From: Porphyromonas sp. oral taxon 278 str. W7784
GTDB taxonomy: Bacteria > Bacteroidota > Bacteroidia > Bacteroidales > Porphyromonadaceae
Assembly: GCF_000467855.2 (NCBI RefSeq)
Contig: NZ_KI259236.1
Location: forward strand, 43,733 to 85,879
Direction: 5' to 3'
Length of the DNA stretch: 42,147 nt
Position 1 is the first letter of the stretch. Each line of letters begins with the position of its first letter. Positions 1 through 8,133 of this stretch are shown in pieces. The notes beneath the pieces are model-generated. The model ran no database searches. It was not told the DNA's origin and saw only the letters and a list, made by a program, of their open reading frames with translations. Both the position numbers and the translations under genes were made by a program.

Positions 1-75
1 AAATAAATTTCCGCATATGCGAAAATATTTTTCCGTATATACAGAAATAAATTTTCTTATATGCGGAAATTTTAC
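1..75. repeat. AT-rich triple-palindrome cluster at left edge
   Basis: Three adjacent imperfect palindromes: around TTTCCGCATATGCGAAAA (about 8-25), TTCCGTATATACAGAA (31-46) and TTCTTATATGCGGAAA (54-69). Positions 5-25 and 52-72 are reverse complements at 19 of 21 bases, so the outer two can form a long stem that encloses the middle palindrome. This is the same layout as the GC-richer clusters later in the window, with a different core. It may continue to the left of the window. A small hairpin (AACCCGC at 85-91 with GCGGGTT at 99-105) follows. I see no credible gene in 1-368; the open frames there have no recognisable product. Confidence 0.6.
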
Positions 76-227
76 CCCCTCCCAAACCCGCTGGGAATGC
101 GGGTTCTGTGGAAGGGTGTTTTTGTGCCCGAAGAAGGGGGCCTTGACGGGCGAAGGAATGGAGCCGATTTACGGGGTGACGGGGGCCTTCGCTCCAAGGA
201 AGAAGAAGGGGGAGTGCCTCGGGGAAG

Positions 228-282
228 AAAAGCTGTGCGCCCCGCTCTATCTCGAGGGATAGGGCGGGGCGCACGGCTTTTT
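228..282. terminator. Bidirectional terminator hairpin
   Basis: A long GC-rich stem (AGCTGTGCGCCCCGC paired with GCGGGGCGCACGGCT, extended by CTAT/ATAG next to the loop) is flanked by AAAA on the left and TTTTT on the right. It therefore resembles an intrinsic terminator on both strands. It lies about 90 bases beyond the stop of the minus-strand S9 peptidase gene and probably ends that transcript. Confidence 0.75.
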
Positions 283-287
283 AAGTA

Positions 288-366
288 GCGGAAGACTTTA
301 GCCTAAAGTGGGGAAGGCCTTGGTCTAAGGGACGGAAGGCTTTTTCCTAAAAGCGGGGAAGTCGGG
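288..366. repeat. Degenerate tandem repeat, about 22-bp unit
   Basis: Three and a half imperfect units starting at about 288, 311, 333 and 355. Each has a conserved GGGAAGNC or CGGAAGNC stretch. In the three full units this is followed by a tiny dyad whose arms change together: TTTAG-CCTAAA, CTTGG-TCTAAG, TTTTT-CCTAAAA. The array sits between the S9 peptidase stop codon and its terminator. Function unknown. Confidence 0.45.
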
Positions 367-368
367 GC

Positions 369-2903
369 TTAGAGGTCAAGGGGTGTCTTGGGGTAGAGAT
401 GATCCCACCACTCGCTCTTGCCTTGCAGATGCTTGGCGAACCACGCCTGGATCGTCTGCATCCAAAGGGCTTGACGATCGGGCTCGAGGATGTGGTGGTC
501 TTCGCCCGTGACTTCGACTAGTTCGACCGTGCGCCCAAGGATCTTCAGGGCATTGTAGAGCGCCGTGCTCTCGCTGGGAGGGACGTTGACGTCGGAGGTG
601 CCGTGCAGGAGCAGGAGCGGGGTGTGGATCTTGTCGGCGTTGAAGAGCGGGCTGTGCTTGGTGTAGAGCTCGGGATTGTTCCAAGGGAAGCTCCCTGCCG
701 AGGCCACCGAGCTGTAGCTCAGGCCCCAATAGCCCCCTGCCCAATAGCTGGAGATCGAACTGATGCCTGCGTGGCTGACGGCCGCTGCGAAGAGATCCGT
801 GCGGGTCTGAAGATACTGCGTCATGAAGCCCCCGTAGCTAGCCCCAGTGCAACCGATCTTCTTGGCATCAACGAAGGGATGAGCGGCGACGAAGGCCTTC
901 ACCGCTCCGATGATGTCGTCCGAAGTCTTCGTACCCCAAGCGTTCAGGTGATCGCCGGCGAAGGCTTGCCCGTAGCCGACGGTGCCACGAGGGTTGAGCG
1001 AATAGGCGACGTAGCCCTGTGCGGCGAACATCGCCAGGTCGTACGTCGTCTCCAGCTCACGACTCAGCGGGAGCGTCCCGCCATAATAATAGACGATCAT
1101 CGGGTACTTCTTCGTCGGATCGAAGTTGGGGGGTAGGTAGTACCAGCCGTCGATATCTACGCCGTCGGGCGTGCGATAGATGAAGTCCTTGGCGTGCGTG
1201 AACTTCACCCCACGGAGCTTCTCTGCCGAGATGTCCCAGACGAGCTTGCTCTTGCCCGAAGGCTCGAGGCTATAGAGGCGGTCGGCATTATTCAGGCTCT
1301 GCCCGAAGTAATAGAAGGTATTGCCCGCCGAGGCGACGCTGAATCCCCTGACGACATCTTCCTTGGCGTCGATGGCGTGGATCTTATTGGTCTTCACGTC
1401 GAGGCGGAAGAGGCTCTGGCGACTGCCGTTGTCGGTGAGGAGGTAGAAGGACTTACCCTTAGCGTGGTACTGGACTTGCTCTACGGTGGGGTCGAAGTCC
1501 CGGGTCAGAGGCGTGACCTTCCCCGTGGACATATTCACCCGGAAGAGCTCGTGCTGGTAGCCATTGCCCGTGCGCCCGTCGGGCAGGACGTTCCCGACCC
1601 CCTTGAAACTATTGGGCGAACCCGTCACGAGGATATCCTCCGTGCCGGGGATGAAGTAAGCCTGGGCGATCTCGATCTCACGAGAGAAGATCGTGTCTAC
1701 CCGTCCCGTGGCGGGCGTGTAGCGAAGGACGGTCGTCTCGTCGAAGGGCGTGTGCTGCCAGTCCTTGGTATAGAGCCCGAGGAGGAGCTCCTTCCCGTCG
1801 GGCGAGATGTCTAGGAGCGCCGTGGAGCGATGCCCGTAGAGGACGGGTTCGTATATGCCCGTAGGTATGTCGTAGCGGTAGAGTGCTTGGCGGTCACGTG
1901 CCTTGGGCTGGCGGTCATCGGGGAAGAGGCGACGGATCAGGAGCTTGTCCTTCTCTGGGCCCTTGACTTCCTCATAGATATAGATGGTGCGTCCGTCGGG
2001 GCTGATGACGAAGTCTTCGCCAGGGATCTTGTCGATCCAGACGGTGGACTTCCCTGAGACGGGATCGATCTTGACGAGCTGAGTGCTGGCACGGGTCGTA
2101 GACTTCATCACGAGGACATCCTCATTCGGAAGCCATTCTGCGCCGTAGAGCGACTGCGTGGTGCGAAGGACCTTGCCCGTAGAGGCTTCACGGATCTCCT
2201 CGTAGGTCACGCCCTTCTTCGGAGCACGCTCAGCGTAGGTCACCAGGACGTACTTCCCCGAAGGCGAGACATTGACATAGTAGAGGCGCTTGCCGTGGGT
2301 GAGGTAGTTCCAGTTGATATAGCGCACACCTTCCTTGGCTGCCTTCAGGTCAAGCTCGGGAAGACCCTTGTCGGGCTCGAAGGTGAGCTTGAAGTCCGCA
2401 TGCGCTTCATCGTCGCCTGCGTCGAGCACCTTCACGACGAGATCCTTGTTCGTAGCGATCAGCGTCAGGGGGATGGTGACTGCGGGGACGGTGTCGGAGC
2501 TTGCTAGCTTGTCCTCGTTGGAGCCGAGGAGCTCTTCGCCATCGTAGACGGCATAGCGAGCACGGCCGTAGAGGCGAAGCTCACCCTTGGTGTAGCTCGG
2601 AGCGATGAGGGAGAAGGAGAAGGTGGTGAAGCTATTGCTCCCTGGCTTGGCCTTGGGGATGTAGAAGAAGCCTTTGGGCGAGGCTGTGGTAGCAGTACTC
2701 TTGAGCCCTTCGGTCTTGTAGGCCGTCTTCAGTAGGGAGGAGATGGAGAACTTCTGGTTGTTCACATCGACCGAATCGATCATCACGGGACGGCTCAGCG
2801 AATGTGTTCCATAGCGCTTCCCTTCGGTCAGCGTCTGAGCTCCCGCCGTCGTAGCGGTGAGGCAGAGGGCGACCAAGGCAAGGCTCGTAGTCGTTCGTTT
2901 CAT
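369..2903 (-). CDS. Secreted S9 family (prolyl oligopeptidase-type) serine peptidase
   Basis: Probable exported serine peptidase of the prolyl oligopeptidase/dipeptidyl-peptidase clan, cleaving oligopeptides in the periplasm or at the surface. The start at 2903 gives an 844-residue protein opening with a clean signal peptide (MKRTTTSLALVALCLTATTAGAQ, cut after about residue 22); a longer in-frame start would bury that signal. Residues about 200-600 are a WD40/beta-propeller-like region (repeated SPDG/SPSG turns). The C-terminal alpha/beta-hydrolase domain shows the nucleophile elbow GASYGG with Ser near 689, the Asp of GTSDVN near 771 and the catalytic His in GEDHHI near 803-804. A TATCTTTG box lies upstream on the minus strand. 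Asaccharolytic Porphyromonas depend on such peptidases for peptide nutrition, but exact specificity (glutamyl, dipeptidyl or acylpeptidyl) cannot be read from sequence. No type IX sorting domain is apparent at the C-terminus. Confidence 0.9.
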   Translation of the reverse strand: MKRTTTSLALVALCLTATTAGAQTLTEGKRYGTHSLSRPVMIDSVDVNNQKFSISSLLKTAYKTEGLKSTATTASPKGFFYIPKAKPGSNSFTTFSFSLIAPSYTKGELRLYGRARYAVYDGEELLGSNEDKLASSDTVPAVTIPLTLIATNKDLVVKVLDAGDDEAHADFKLTFEPDKGLPELDLKAAKEGVRYINWNYLTHGKRLYYVNVSPSGKYVLVTYAERAPKKGVTYEEIREASTGKVLRTTQSLYGAEWLPNEDVLVMKSTTRASTQLVKIDPVSGKSTVWIDKIPGEDFVISPDGRTIYIYEEVKGPEKDKLLIRRLFPDDRQPKARDRQALYRYDIPTGIYEPVLYGHRSTALLDISPDGKELLLGLYTKDWQHTPFDETTVLRYTPATGRVDTIFSREIEIAQAYFIPGTEDILVTGSPNSFKGVGNVLPDGRTGNGYQHELFRVNMSTGKVTPLTRDFDPTVEQVQYHAKGKSFYLLTDNGSRQSLFRLDVKTNKIHAIDAKEDVVRGFSVASAGNTFYYFGQSLNNADRLYSLEPSGKSKLVWDISAEKLRGVKFTHAKDFIYRTPDGVDIDGWYYLPPNFDPTKKYPMIVYYYGGTLPLSRELETTYDLAMFAAQGYVAYSLNPRGTVGYGQAFAGDHLNAWGTKTSDDIIGAVKAFVAAHPFVDAKKIGCTGASYGGFMTQYLQTRTDLFAAAVSHAGISSISSYWAGGYWGLSYSSVASAGSFPWNNPELYTKHSPLFNADKIHTPLLLLHGTSDVNVPPSESTALYNALKILGRTVELVEVTGEDHHILEPDRQALWMQTIQAWFAKHLQGKSEWWDHLYPKTPLDL

Positions 2904-2983
2904 AGCGTTTGATATGATGTATAAGTATGTGTAGTGGGGAAGCTCAGGGAGCAAGCGCTCAGTGGGAAGCCTCACCTTAGGAG

Positions 2984-2991
2984 CAAAGATA
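2984..2991 (-). promoter_or_regulatory. Promoter -7 box for the S9 peptidase gene
   Basis: The minus strand reads TATCTTTG, matching the Bacteroidetes primary-sigma -7 consensus TAnnTTTG, 80 bases before the chosen ATG. No clear -33 TTTG at the right spacing. Confidence 0.5.
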
Positions 2992-3086
2992 CAAAGTAGT
3001 CGTGGTATTTCTAAGCCTTCGGGCTATGAAGTTCGCTGGTCACGGAGGGCGCTCCAGAGCCCCTGTATTCACGGGCCTTCTGAAGG

Positions 3087-3205
3087 GGGTAAAAACGATC
3101 CACGGTAGGTCGCCGAAAAAACTACTGAGTAGGTTTCACTTGCGACCTACCGTGGGTCGTCTCGACGAAGTAGGTTTTGATGACGACCTACCGTAGGTCC
3201 CCCCT
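3087..3205. repeat. Composite palindrome element, type 1 copy A
   Basis: Five palindromic units with the core ACCTAC-N-GTAGGT or a degenerate form: unit 1 about 3097-3113, unit 2 3119-3135, unit 3 3143-3159, a half unit at about 3163-3177, and a last unit at 3184-3200. Unit 1 (CGATCCACGGTAGGTCGC) is complementary to unit 3 (GCGACCTACCGTGGGTCG) over 18 positions with one G-T wobble, so they can form a long stem enclosing unit 2. The left flank GGGGGTAAAAACGA is shared with copy E. The element lies in the 624-base gap between the divergent S9 peptidase and norZ genes; the rest of that gap holds only promoter-like sequence. Confidence 0.75.
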
Positions 3206-3482
3206 TTTTGCCCTCTCGAGGCAGGTGCTTTTCCCCCTTCGGCAGACGGCTCCCAAATCCCTTCTTTCTTCCCGAAGAACATCCCCGATCGCCAAAATCT
3301 CACCACTAGCACCTCTCTGAAGCCCTTCCTCAGGTAGCTAGCCACCTAATCCCAGCGCCTAGCCTTCTCATCGCTTCTGGAGCGACCTCTCCCGCCTAAG
3401 CCGTGAAAGAATCTTGCGAAAAATCATGCGTATATCATAGAAAGAGCTATATTTAGTCGAACTGAACGGTATAACTAACCAC

Positions 3483-3502
3483 TTAATGTAAATATACGTT
3501 AA
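3483..3502. promoter_or_regulatory. 20-bp dyad operator candidate upstream of norZ
   Basis: TTAATGTAAATATACGTTAA has perfect half-sites TTAAnGTA-n4-TACnTTAA and ends 25 bases before the norZ ATG. The length and two-fold symmetry suit a Crp/Fnr-family dimer. In Bacteroidetes HcpR-type members of that family control nitrosative-stress genes, so a NO-responsive regulator is a reasonable guess. Regulator identity is inference. Confidence 0.5.
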
Positions 3503-3527
3503 TGTTTAACAAGACAAATAAGCAATT

Positions 3528-5774
3528 ATGACACCAAAGAAACTATGGTATGCGCTGGCGACGGTGATCCTACTGTCGTTCGCAGTGCTTGGCTTCTTCG
3601 GGCTGGAGATCTTCCGTACGATGCCCCCCTTCCCCGAGAGGGTAGTGACGACGGATGGTACGACGCTCTTCGAAGGCCAAGACATCAAGGATGGCCAGAA
3701 TGTATGGCAGTCCATCGGTGGGCAGACCGTCGGTAGTGTGTGGGGCCACGGAGCGTACATCGCTCCCGACTGGTCTGCCGACTACCTCCACCGTGAAGCT
3801 GAGCTCCTGCTGAAGAAGCTCGCCGAGCGGGACGGGCTCAACTATGCCCAGCTCCCCGCAGCAGAGCAGGCGAAGTATCAGACCCTCCTCAGAGAAGAGC
3901 TGCGTAAGAATACCTTCGACGAAAAGACGGGGATCATCACCTACTCACAGCTCCGTGGCGAGGTAGCCCGTGAGCTGGGCGCCTACTACGCTCAGCTCTT
4001 CCTCGGCGATCCTTCGCCAGAGTTCGCTAAGCTCCGATCAGCCTACGCTCTGAGAGAGAAGAGTCTGGAAGACCCGCACAAGATGGCACAGATGAGTGCC
4101 TTCTTCGCCTGGGCTTCGTGGGTATGTGTGACGGATCGTCCAGGGTCGGATGTGAGCTATACGAACAACTGGCCCCACGACCCTACGATCGGCAATGTCG
4201 CTCCTACTTCGCTCCACCTCTGGTCGGGCTTCAGCGTACTGATGCTCCTCTTCTGCGTCGGGATCCTGGTCTACTACTATGCTCAGTCCAAGGAGGACGA
4301 GCCAGGAGTACTGCCCACCTCCGACCCGCTCCGAGGGATGAAGCCCACGCCCTCGATGCGTGCTACGACGAAGTACATCTGGATCGTCTCGATCCTGATC
4401 CTCGTGCAGATGGTCCTCGGAGCGATCACGGCGCACTACGGCGTCGAAGGGGATGCGCTCTTCGGTCTACCTATCCAGGACTTCCTCCCTCAGGCGGTCT
4501 CTCGTAGCTGGCACGTACAGCTGGCTATCCTCTGGATCGCTACCTCTTGGCTAGCTACGGGTCTCTATATAGCTCCTGCTGTCTCCGGGGTCGAACCGAA
4601 GTATCAGCGCCTCGGGGTGAACGTGCTCTTCGGGGCGCTCATCTTCGTCGTCGCTGGTTCGCTCGTGGGGCAGTGGCTCGGTGTCATGCAGAAGCTCGGT
4701 CTCATCGAGAACTTCTGGCTCGGACACCAGGGCTACGAGTATGTCGAGCTTGGTCGCCTATGGCAGATCCTCCTGCTGGTGGGCCTTGTCCTGTGGCTCT
4801 TCCTCATGATCCGTGCTCTGATCCCTGCCCTCAAGCGCAAGGATGAGAACCGTCACCTCCTGACGCTCTTCATCATCGCTTCGCTCGCTATCGCCTTCTT
4901 CTACGCTGCAGGGCTGATGTACGGCCGTCAGACGCACATGGCTATCGCTGAGTACTGGCGCTGGTGGGTCGTCCACCTCTGGGTAGAAGGCTTCTTCGAA
5001 GTGTTCGCTACCGTCGTGGCTGCCTTCCTCTTCTGCCGCCTTGGTCTGCTACGTATCCAGTCGGCTACCGTGTCGGTCCTCTTCTCGACCATCATCTTCC
5101 TCTCGGGCGGGATCCTCGGTACCTTCCATCACCTTTACTTCAGTGCGACACCTACCGCCGTGCTAGCCCTGGGGGCGACCTTCAGTGCGCTGGAGATCGT
5201 ACCGCTGGTGCTCATCGGGATGGAAGCCTATCACAACTACCGACTCTCTAAGGCAACGGATTGGATCGAGGCCTACAAGTGGCCGATCTATTGCTTCATC
5301 GCTATGTGCTTCTGGAACTTCCTCGGTGCAGGGATCTTCGGCTTCGCTATCAATCCGCCTATTGCGCTCTACTATCTGCAGGGGCTCAATACGACGGCTG
5401 TCCACGGGCACGCAGCGCTCTTCGGAGTCTATGGTATCCTGGGGATCGGGCTGATGCTCTTCTGTCTGCGTGGGCTCTACCCTGACTACAAGTGGAATGA
5501 TAAGCTCATAGGTACGGCCTTCTGGATGATCAATATTGGGCTCTTCCTCATGGTGACGGTGAGTGTCCTGCCCATCGGTATCCTGCAGGCACACGAATCG
5601 ATCACGAATGCCTATTGGTCCGCACGCTCGGCTGAGTTCATGCAGCAGGAGCACATGCAGCTGATCCGCTGGATGCGTATGCCTGGTGACCTGATCCTCG
5701 GTGTGGGTGAACTGCTCCTCGTGGTCTTCATCTTCGGCCTACAGTTCGGCTGGTCACGTAAGGGGACACGCTAG
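3528..5774 (+). CDS. norZ: Quinol-dependent nitric oxide reductase (qNOR)
   Basis: Single-chain, membrane-bound reductase that converts 2 NO to N2O with electrons from quinol; in a host-associated anaerobe it mainly detoxifies NO. The 748-residue length fits qNOR. One N-terminal membrane helix (about residues 7-27) is followed by a hydrophilic domain to about residue 220, which replaces the separate cytochrome c subunit of cNOR, and then by about 12-13 helices of the heme-copper oxidase fold. Visible metal-site motifs are HLWVEGFFEVF (His483, Glu487), FHHLYF (His534/535, FeB ligands) and VHGHAALFG (His626, His628, heme ligands). The N-terminal domain has no CxxCH heme-binding motif, as expected for quinol enzymes. 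A 20-bp dyad lies just upstream of the start. No accessory nor genes are adjacent and a hairpin follows the stop, so it is probably monocistronic. Confidence 0.95.
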   Translation: MTPKKLWYALATVILLSFAVLGFFGLEIFRTMPPFPERVVTTDGTTLFEGQDIKDGQNVWQSIGGQTVGSVWGHGAYIAPDWSADYLHREAELLLKKLAERDGLNYAQLPAAEQAKYQTLLREELRKNTFDEKTGIITYSQLRGEVARELGAYYAQLFLGDPSPEFAKLRSAYALREKSLEDPHKMAQMSAFFAWASWVCVTDRPGSDVSYTNNWPHDPTIGNVAPTSLHLWSGFSVLMLLFCVGILVYYYAQSKEDEPGVLPTSDPLRGMKPTPSMRATTKYIWIVSILILVQMVLGAITAHYGVEGDALFGLPIQDFLPQAVSRSWHVQLAILWIATSWLATGLYIAPAVSGVEPKYQRLGVNVLFGALIFVVAGSLVGQWLGVMQKLGLIENFWLGHQGYEYVELGRLWQILLLVGLVLWLFLMIRALIPALKRKDENRHLLTLFIIASLAIAFFYAAGLMYGRQTHMAIAEYWRWWVVHLWVEGFFEVFATVVAAFLFCRLGLLRIQSATVSVLFSTIIFLSGGILGTFHHLYFSATPTAVLALGATFSALEIVPLVLIGMEAYHNYRLSKATDWIEAYKWPIYCFIAMCFWNFLGAGIFGFAINPPIALYYLQGLNTTAVHGHAALFGVYGILGIGLMLFCLRGLYPDYKWNDKLIGTAFWMINIGLFLMVTVSVLPIGILQAHESITNAYWSARSAEFMQQEHMQLIRWMRMPGDLILGVGELLLVVFIFGLQFGWSRKGTR

Positions 5775-5790
5775 ACCTTCCCCTACCTTA

Positions 5791-5852
5791 TATATATGTA
5801 GAGGCTATCTCTTCTCCCGAGAGGGAGGAGGGATAGCCTCTGCTACATATAG
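5791..5852 (+). terminator. Terminator hairpin after norZ
   Basis: A long interrupted stem, TATATGTAG-AGGCTATC with GATAGCCT-CTGCTACATATA, closes on a CCCGAGAGGG loop region. There is no strong T-tract after it, so termination rather than mere structure is inferred from position. Confidence 0.55.
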
Positions 5853-5940
5853 ATGAGTCGTGCGTGAGCCTTAGGTCACCGAGAGTGCTTATCTTTATGG
5901 CAGTATAGATACTTCATTCATTAAAGAGATTAACGATAAT

Positions 5941-6573
5941 ATGGCTCTATTAGAAGACCTCAAGTGGCGCCACGCCACCAAGGCATACGACCCTACGAAG
6001 AAGGTAAGTGAGGAAGATCTGATGAAGATCGTCGAAGCGGCTCGTCTGGCTCCTACCTCATCGGGTCTCCAGCAGTTCCGCCTCATCGTCGTCGGTGACC
6101 AGGAGCTCAAGGAGAAGATGGTCGCAGGTGCACTGAACCCCGACTGTATGCGTGAATGCTCGCATGTCATCGTATTCGCCGCTTGGGACGAATACACTCC
6201 TGAGCGTATCGATGCGATCTACGACCGGACGACGGATGAGCGTGGGCTCGTACGTGGTCGCTTCAAGCGCTATACGGACATGCTCAAGGAGAAGTTCGGT
6301 GAGATGACCAAGGAAGAGCAGTTCCAGCACGCCGCAGATCAGAGCTTCATCGCCCTAGGTATTGCCCTAGCACAAGCGGCAGAGCTGAAGATCGACAGTA
6401 CGCCCATCGGAGGCTTTGATCCCCAGCTCGTTGATGAGCTCCTTGGCCTGCGTGAGAAGGGTCTTCGCAGTGTCTCGCTCCTCTACCTCGGCTATGCTGA
6501 CCCCGAGCGTGACTGGCTGGGCCAGATGAAGAAGGTGCGTAACCCAATGGAGGAGTTCGCTACCTTCATCTAA
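5941..6573 (+). CDS. Nitroreductase family NAD(P)H-dependent flavoprotein
   Basis: FMN-binding oxidoreductase of the nitroreductase (NfsB/YfkO-like) family, 210 residues, typical length. The N-terminal RHATKAYDP stretch (about residues 11-19) and the PTSSGLQQFRLIVV segment (about 38-51) are the flavin-phosphate and isoalloxazine-contacting motifs of the family; the C-terminal LLYLGYADPE segment is also characteristic. It probably reduces quinones or nitro compounds as a soluble cytoplasmic dimer; the physiological substrate cannot be told. It follows norZ but is separated from it by a hairpin and about 165 bases with a promoter-like TATCTTTA at 5890-5897, so shared regulation with norZ is not shown. 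A hairpin after the stop suggests a single-gene transcript. Confidence 0.9.
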   Translation: MALLEDLKWRHATKAYDPTKKVSEEDLMKIVEAARLAPTSSGLQQFRLIVVGDQELKEKMVAGALNPDCMRECSHVIVFAAWDEYTPERIDAIYDRTTDERGLVRGRFKRYTDMLKEKFGEMTKEEQFQHAADQSFIALGIALAQAAELKIDSTPIGGFDPQLVDELLGLREKGLRSVSLLYLGYADPERDWLGQMKKVRNPMEEFATFI

Positions 6574-6606
6574 GGAAGTCTAGCACCCTATTTTATGACT
6601 ATGTAT

Positions 6607-6650
6607 ACTCCAAGCGAATCAGCCCTCAAAGCGGATTTGCTTGGAGTTTG
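6607..6650 (+). terminator. Terminator hairpin after the nitroreductase gene
   Basis: ACTCCAAGCGAATC (6607-6620) pairs with GATTTGCTTGGAGT (6634-6647) with one mismatch and is followed by TTGC. The weak T-run makes it a moderate candidate. Confidence 0.55.
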
Positions 6651-6726
6651 CTATTTGATACAGGGGCTATCCTCCATCGATCCCTTACAAAATATTCCAA
6701 TCCCTTTAGTATAGCTTACTGTCTAG

Positions 6727-8097
6727 ATGCCTAAGCATATCAAAGCTGTGAAGTGCCCGCAGTGCGGTAGCACACGTGCGACGATGCTCCGTGAAGATCA
6801 CTATCGCTGTGATAGCTGTTCGACGGAGTTCTTCCTCGATTCGGATGATATCACCATTCACCATAAGCACGAGACGGACTCCGATCCCTTTGCCTCGCTC
6901 CATGACTATGTGTCCAAGCACCCCAAGCAGGTCTTTGCTGCTGTTGGGGGTGTGATCTTCCTCTTCTTGTTCTTTGTCGTTTTGGGGGGCTTATCCTCTA
7001 GTCCCTCTAGAAGTCATACCGGCTACGGAGCGTATGAGTCAGGCTATAGTCTTAGCGATGATGCGAAGGAGCGTATCTCCTATGACTTAGAGTCTCCCTA
7101 TGTCTTTACCAGTGCAGAAGGGCGCCCCATCGTGCTGGTCTGTGGCTCCTCTCGTCCAGCGACTGTAAGCGCTAAGGAGGGTAAGGCCTTCATACGTCTC
7201 TACGATGGAGAGAAGAAGACGCTTGTCAAGACGATAGAGATACCCGAGGTGAAGGGTGGAGTCGACTTGACAGGAGTACGCCTGTTCGGGGACGGAGCGG
7301 TCTATTTCATCCTCAATAAGAAGAACCTCTATCGTCTCGATCGTTCGACGCTCGATATAAAGGAGCTTCATGGTGAGGACTACAAGCAGACGGAGTTCAG
7401 TGAGGGCTTTGCACAAGTAGAGTTCTTCTACGAAGGTCATGGTGATGCACTGAAGGTCATGACAAACCTCGGGAAGAGCTACGTCTACTATCCTATCCCC
7501 AATAAGCTCTACACCGACAAGACGGTGTACAAGGGATATACCGAGAAGCTCCCTGCTCCAAAGGTATGTACGCATTTTGCCTTCTCATCTCAGACTACCG
7601 AATACGAGGATCAGCAGATTCAGCTCGTACGCTACCGCACACTTGAGCAGGTCGGTTACCCTCATGATGATGCCTACTTTGGTTGGACGAAGGACTATGG
7701 GGGCTCAGGTATCTTCACCGATGCTTCGCCCTATCGTAAGGTCTTCGTCAGACCGTATGTCATAGAGCGTACGCGTATGCAGGGCTACGAAGATCTGACC
7801 CCTGGGGCTTACTACTTCTCTCCCGAAGTCCTCTACGAATCCGATGATCGCGTCCTGATCACCTTCAAGCCTACAGCCTCGTCCGATGCTAAGCGTATGC
7901 TCCGTTGCCTAGATGCTCAGACGGGGAAGGTGCTGTGGAACTACACCGATGAGGACGATCAGATCAGTAGACGCTCCGTCGTCGCTCGCTTCTCTGGGGG
8001 CTATCTACTAGCAGGCTACTCTACGGTCTGGCTGATCTCCAATGAAGGGAAGCTCGTGAGTAGTACGGACTATCACTCGCTCATCGAAGGCGAATAA
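6727..8097 (+). CDS. Zinc-ribbon, single-TM protein with large extracytoplasmic domain
   Basis: Not assigned to a named family. The N-terminus is a classical zinc ribbon (CPQC at residues 10-13 and CDSC at 28-31), then an acidic/His-rich linker, one strong membrane helix (about 69-89) and a roughly 360-residue domain on the far side. That domain has features of a PQQ/WD-like beta-propeller: a late LDAQTGKVLWNYTDED segment and repeated Tyr/Gly-rich strands. The implied topology is ribbon in the cytoplasm and propeller outside. It is followed after 36 bases by an SPFH-SHOCT gene and then a small membrane protein gene, all on one strand. The pairing of a zinc-ribbon membrane protein with an SPFH protein recalls Bacillus YdjG-YdjI, so it may anchor or signal to the SPFH protein. 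That role is inference. Confidence 0.75.
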   Translation: MPKHIKAVKCPQCGSTRATMLREDHYRCDSCSTEFFLDSDDITIHHKHETDSDPFASLHDYVSKHPKQVFAAVGGVIFLFLFFVVLGGLSSSPSRSHTGYGAYESGYSLSDDAKERISYDLESPYVFTSAEGRPIVLVCGSSRPATVSAKEGKAFIRLYDGEKKTLVKTIEIPEVKGGVDLTGVRLFGDGAVYFILNKKNLYRLDRSTLDIKELHGEDYKQTEFSEGFAQVEFFYEGHGDALKVMTNLGKSYVYYPIPNKLYTDKTVYKGYTEKLPAPKVCTHFAFSSQTTEYEDQQIQLVRYRTLEQVGYPHDDAYFGWTKDYGGSGIFTDASPYRKVFVRPYVIERTRMQGYEDLTPGAYYFSPEVLYESDDRVLITFKPTASSDAKRMLRCLDAQTGKVLWNYTDEDDQISRRSVVARFSGGYLLAGYSTVWLISNEGKLVSSTDYHSLIEGE

Positions 8098-8133
8098 CAC
8101 TACATATCCTAACCTCAGATACGATCACTCACT

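Noticed and set aside
17-288. Two overlapping open frames of 75-81 codons at the left edge
   Set aside because: They run through the AT-rich palindromes and into the terminator, have no recognisable domain and are Gly/Arg-rich in the way random GC-rich frames are.
3002-3345. Short open frames over the repeat elements, for example 3002-3196 and 3136-3345, and similar ones at 23776-24006, 29396-29647 and 33020-33373
   Set aside because: Their recurrent RPTVGR and YCRS-like peptides are simply translations of the ACCTACNGTAGGT units; no start signal or conserved protein is present.
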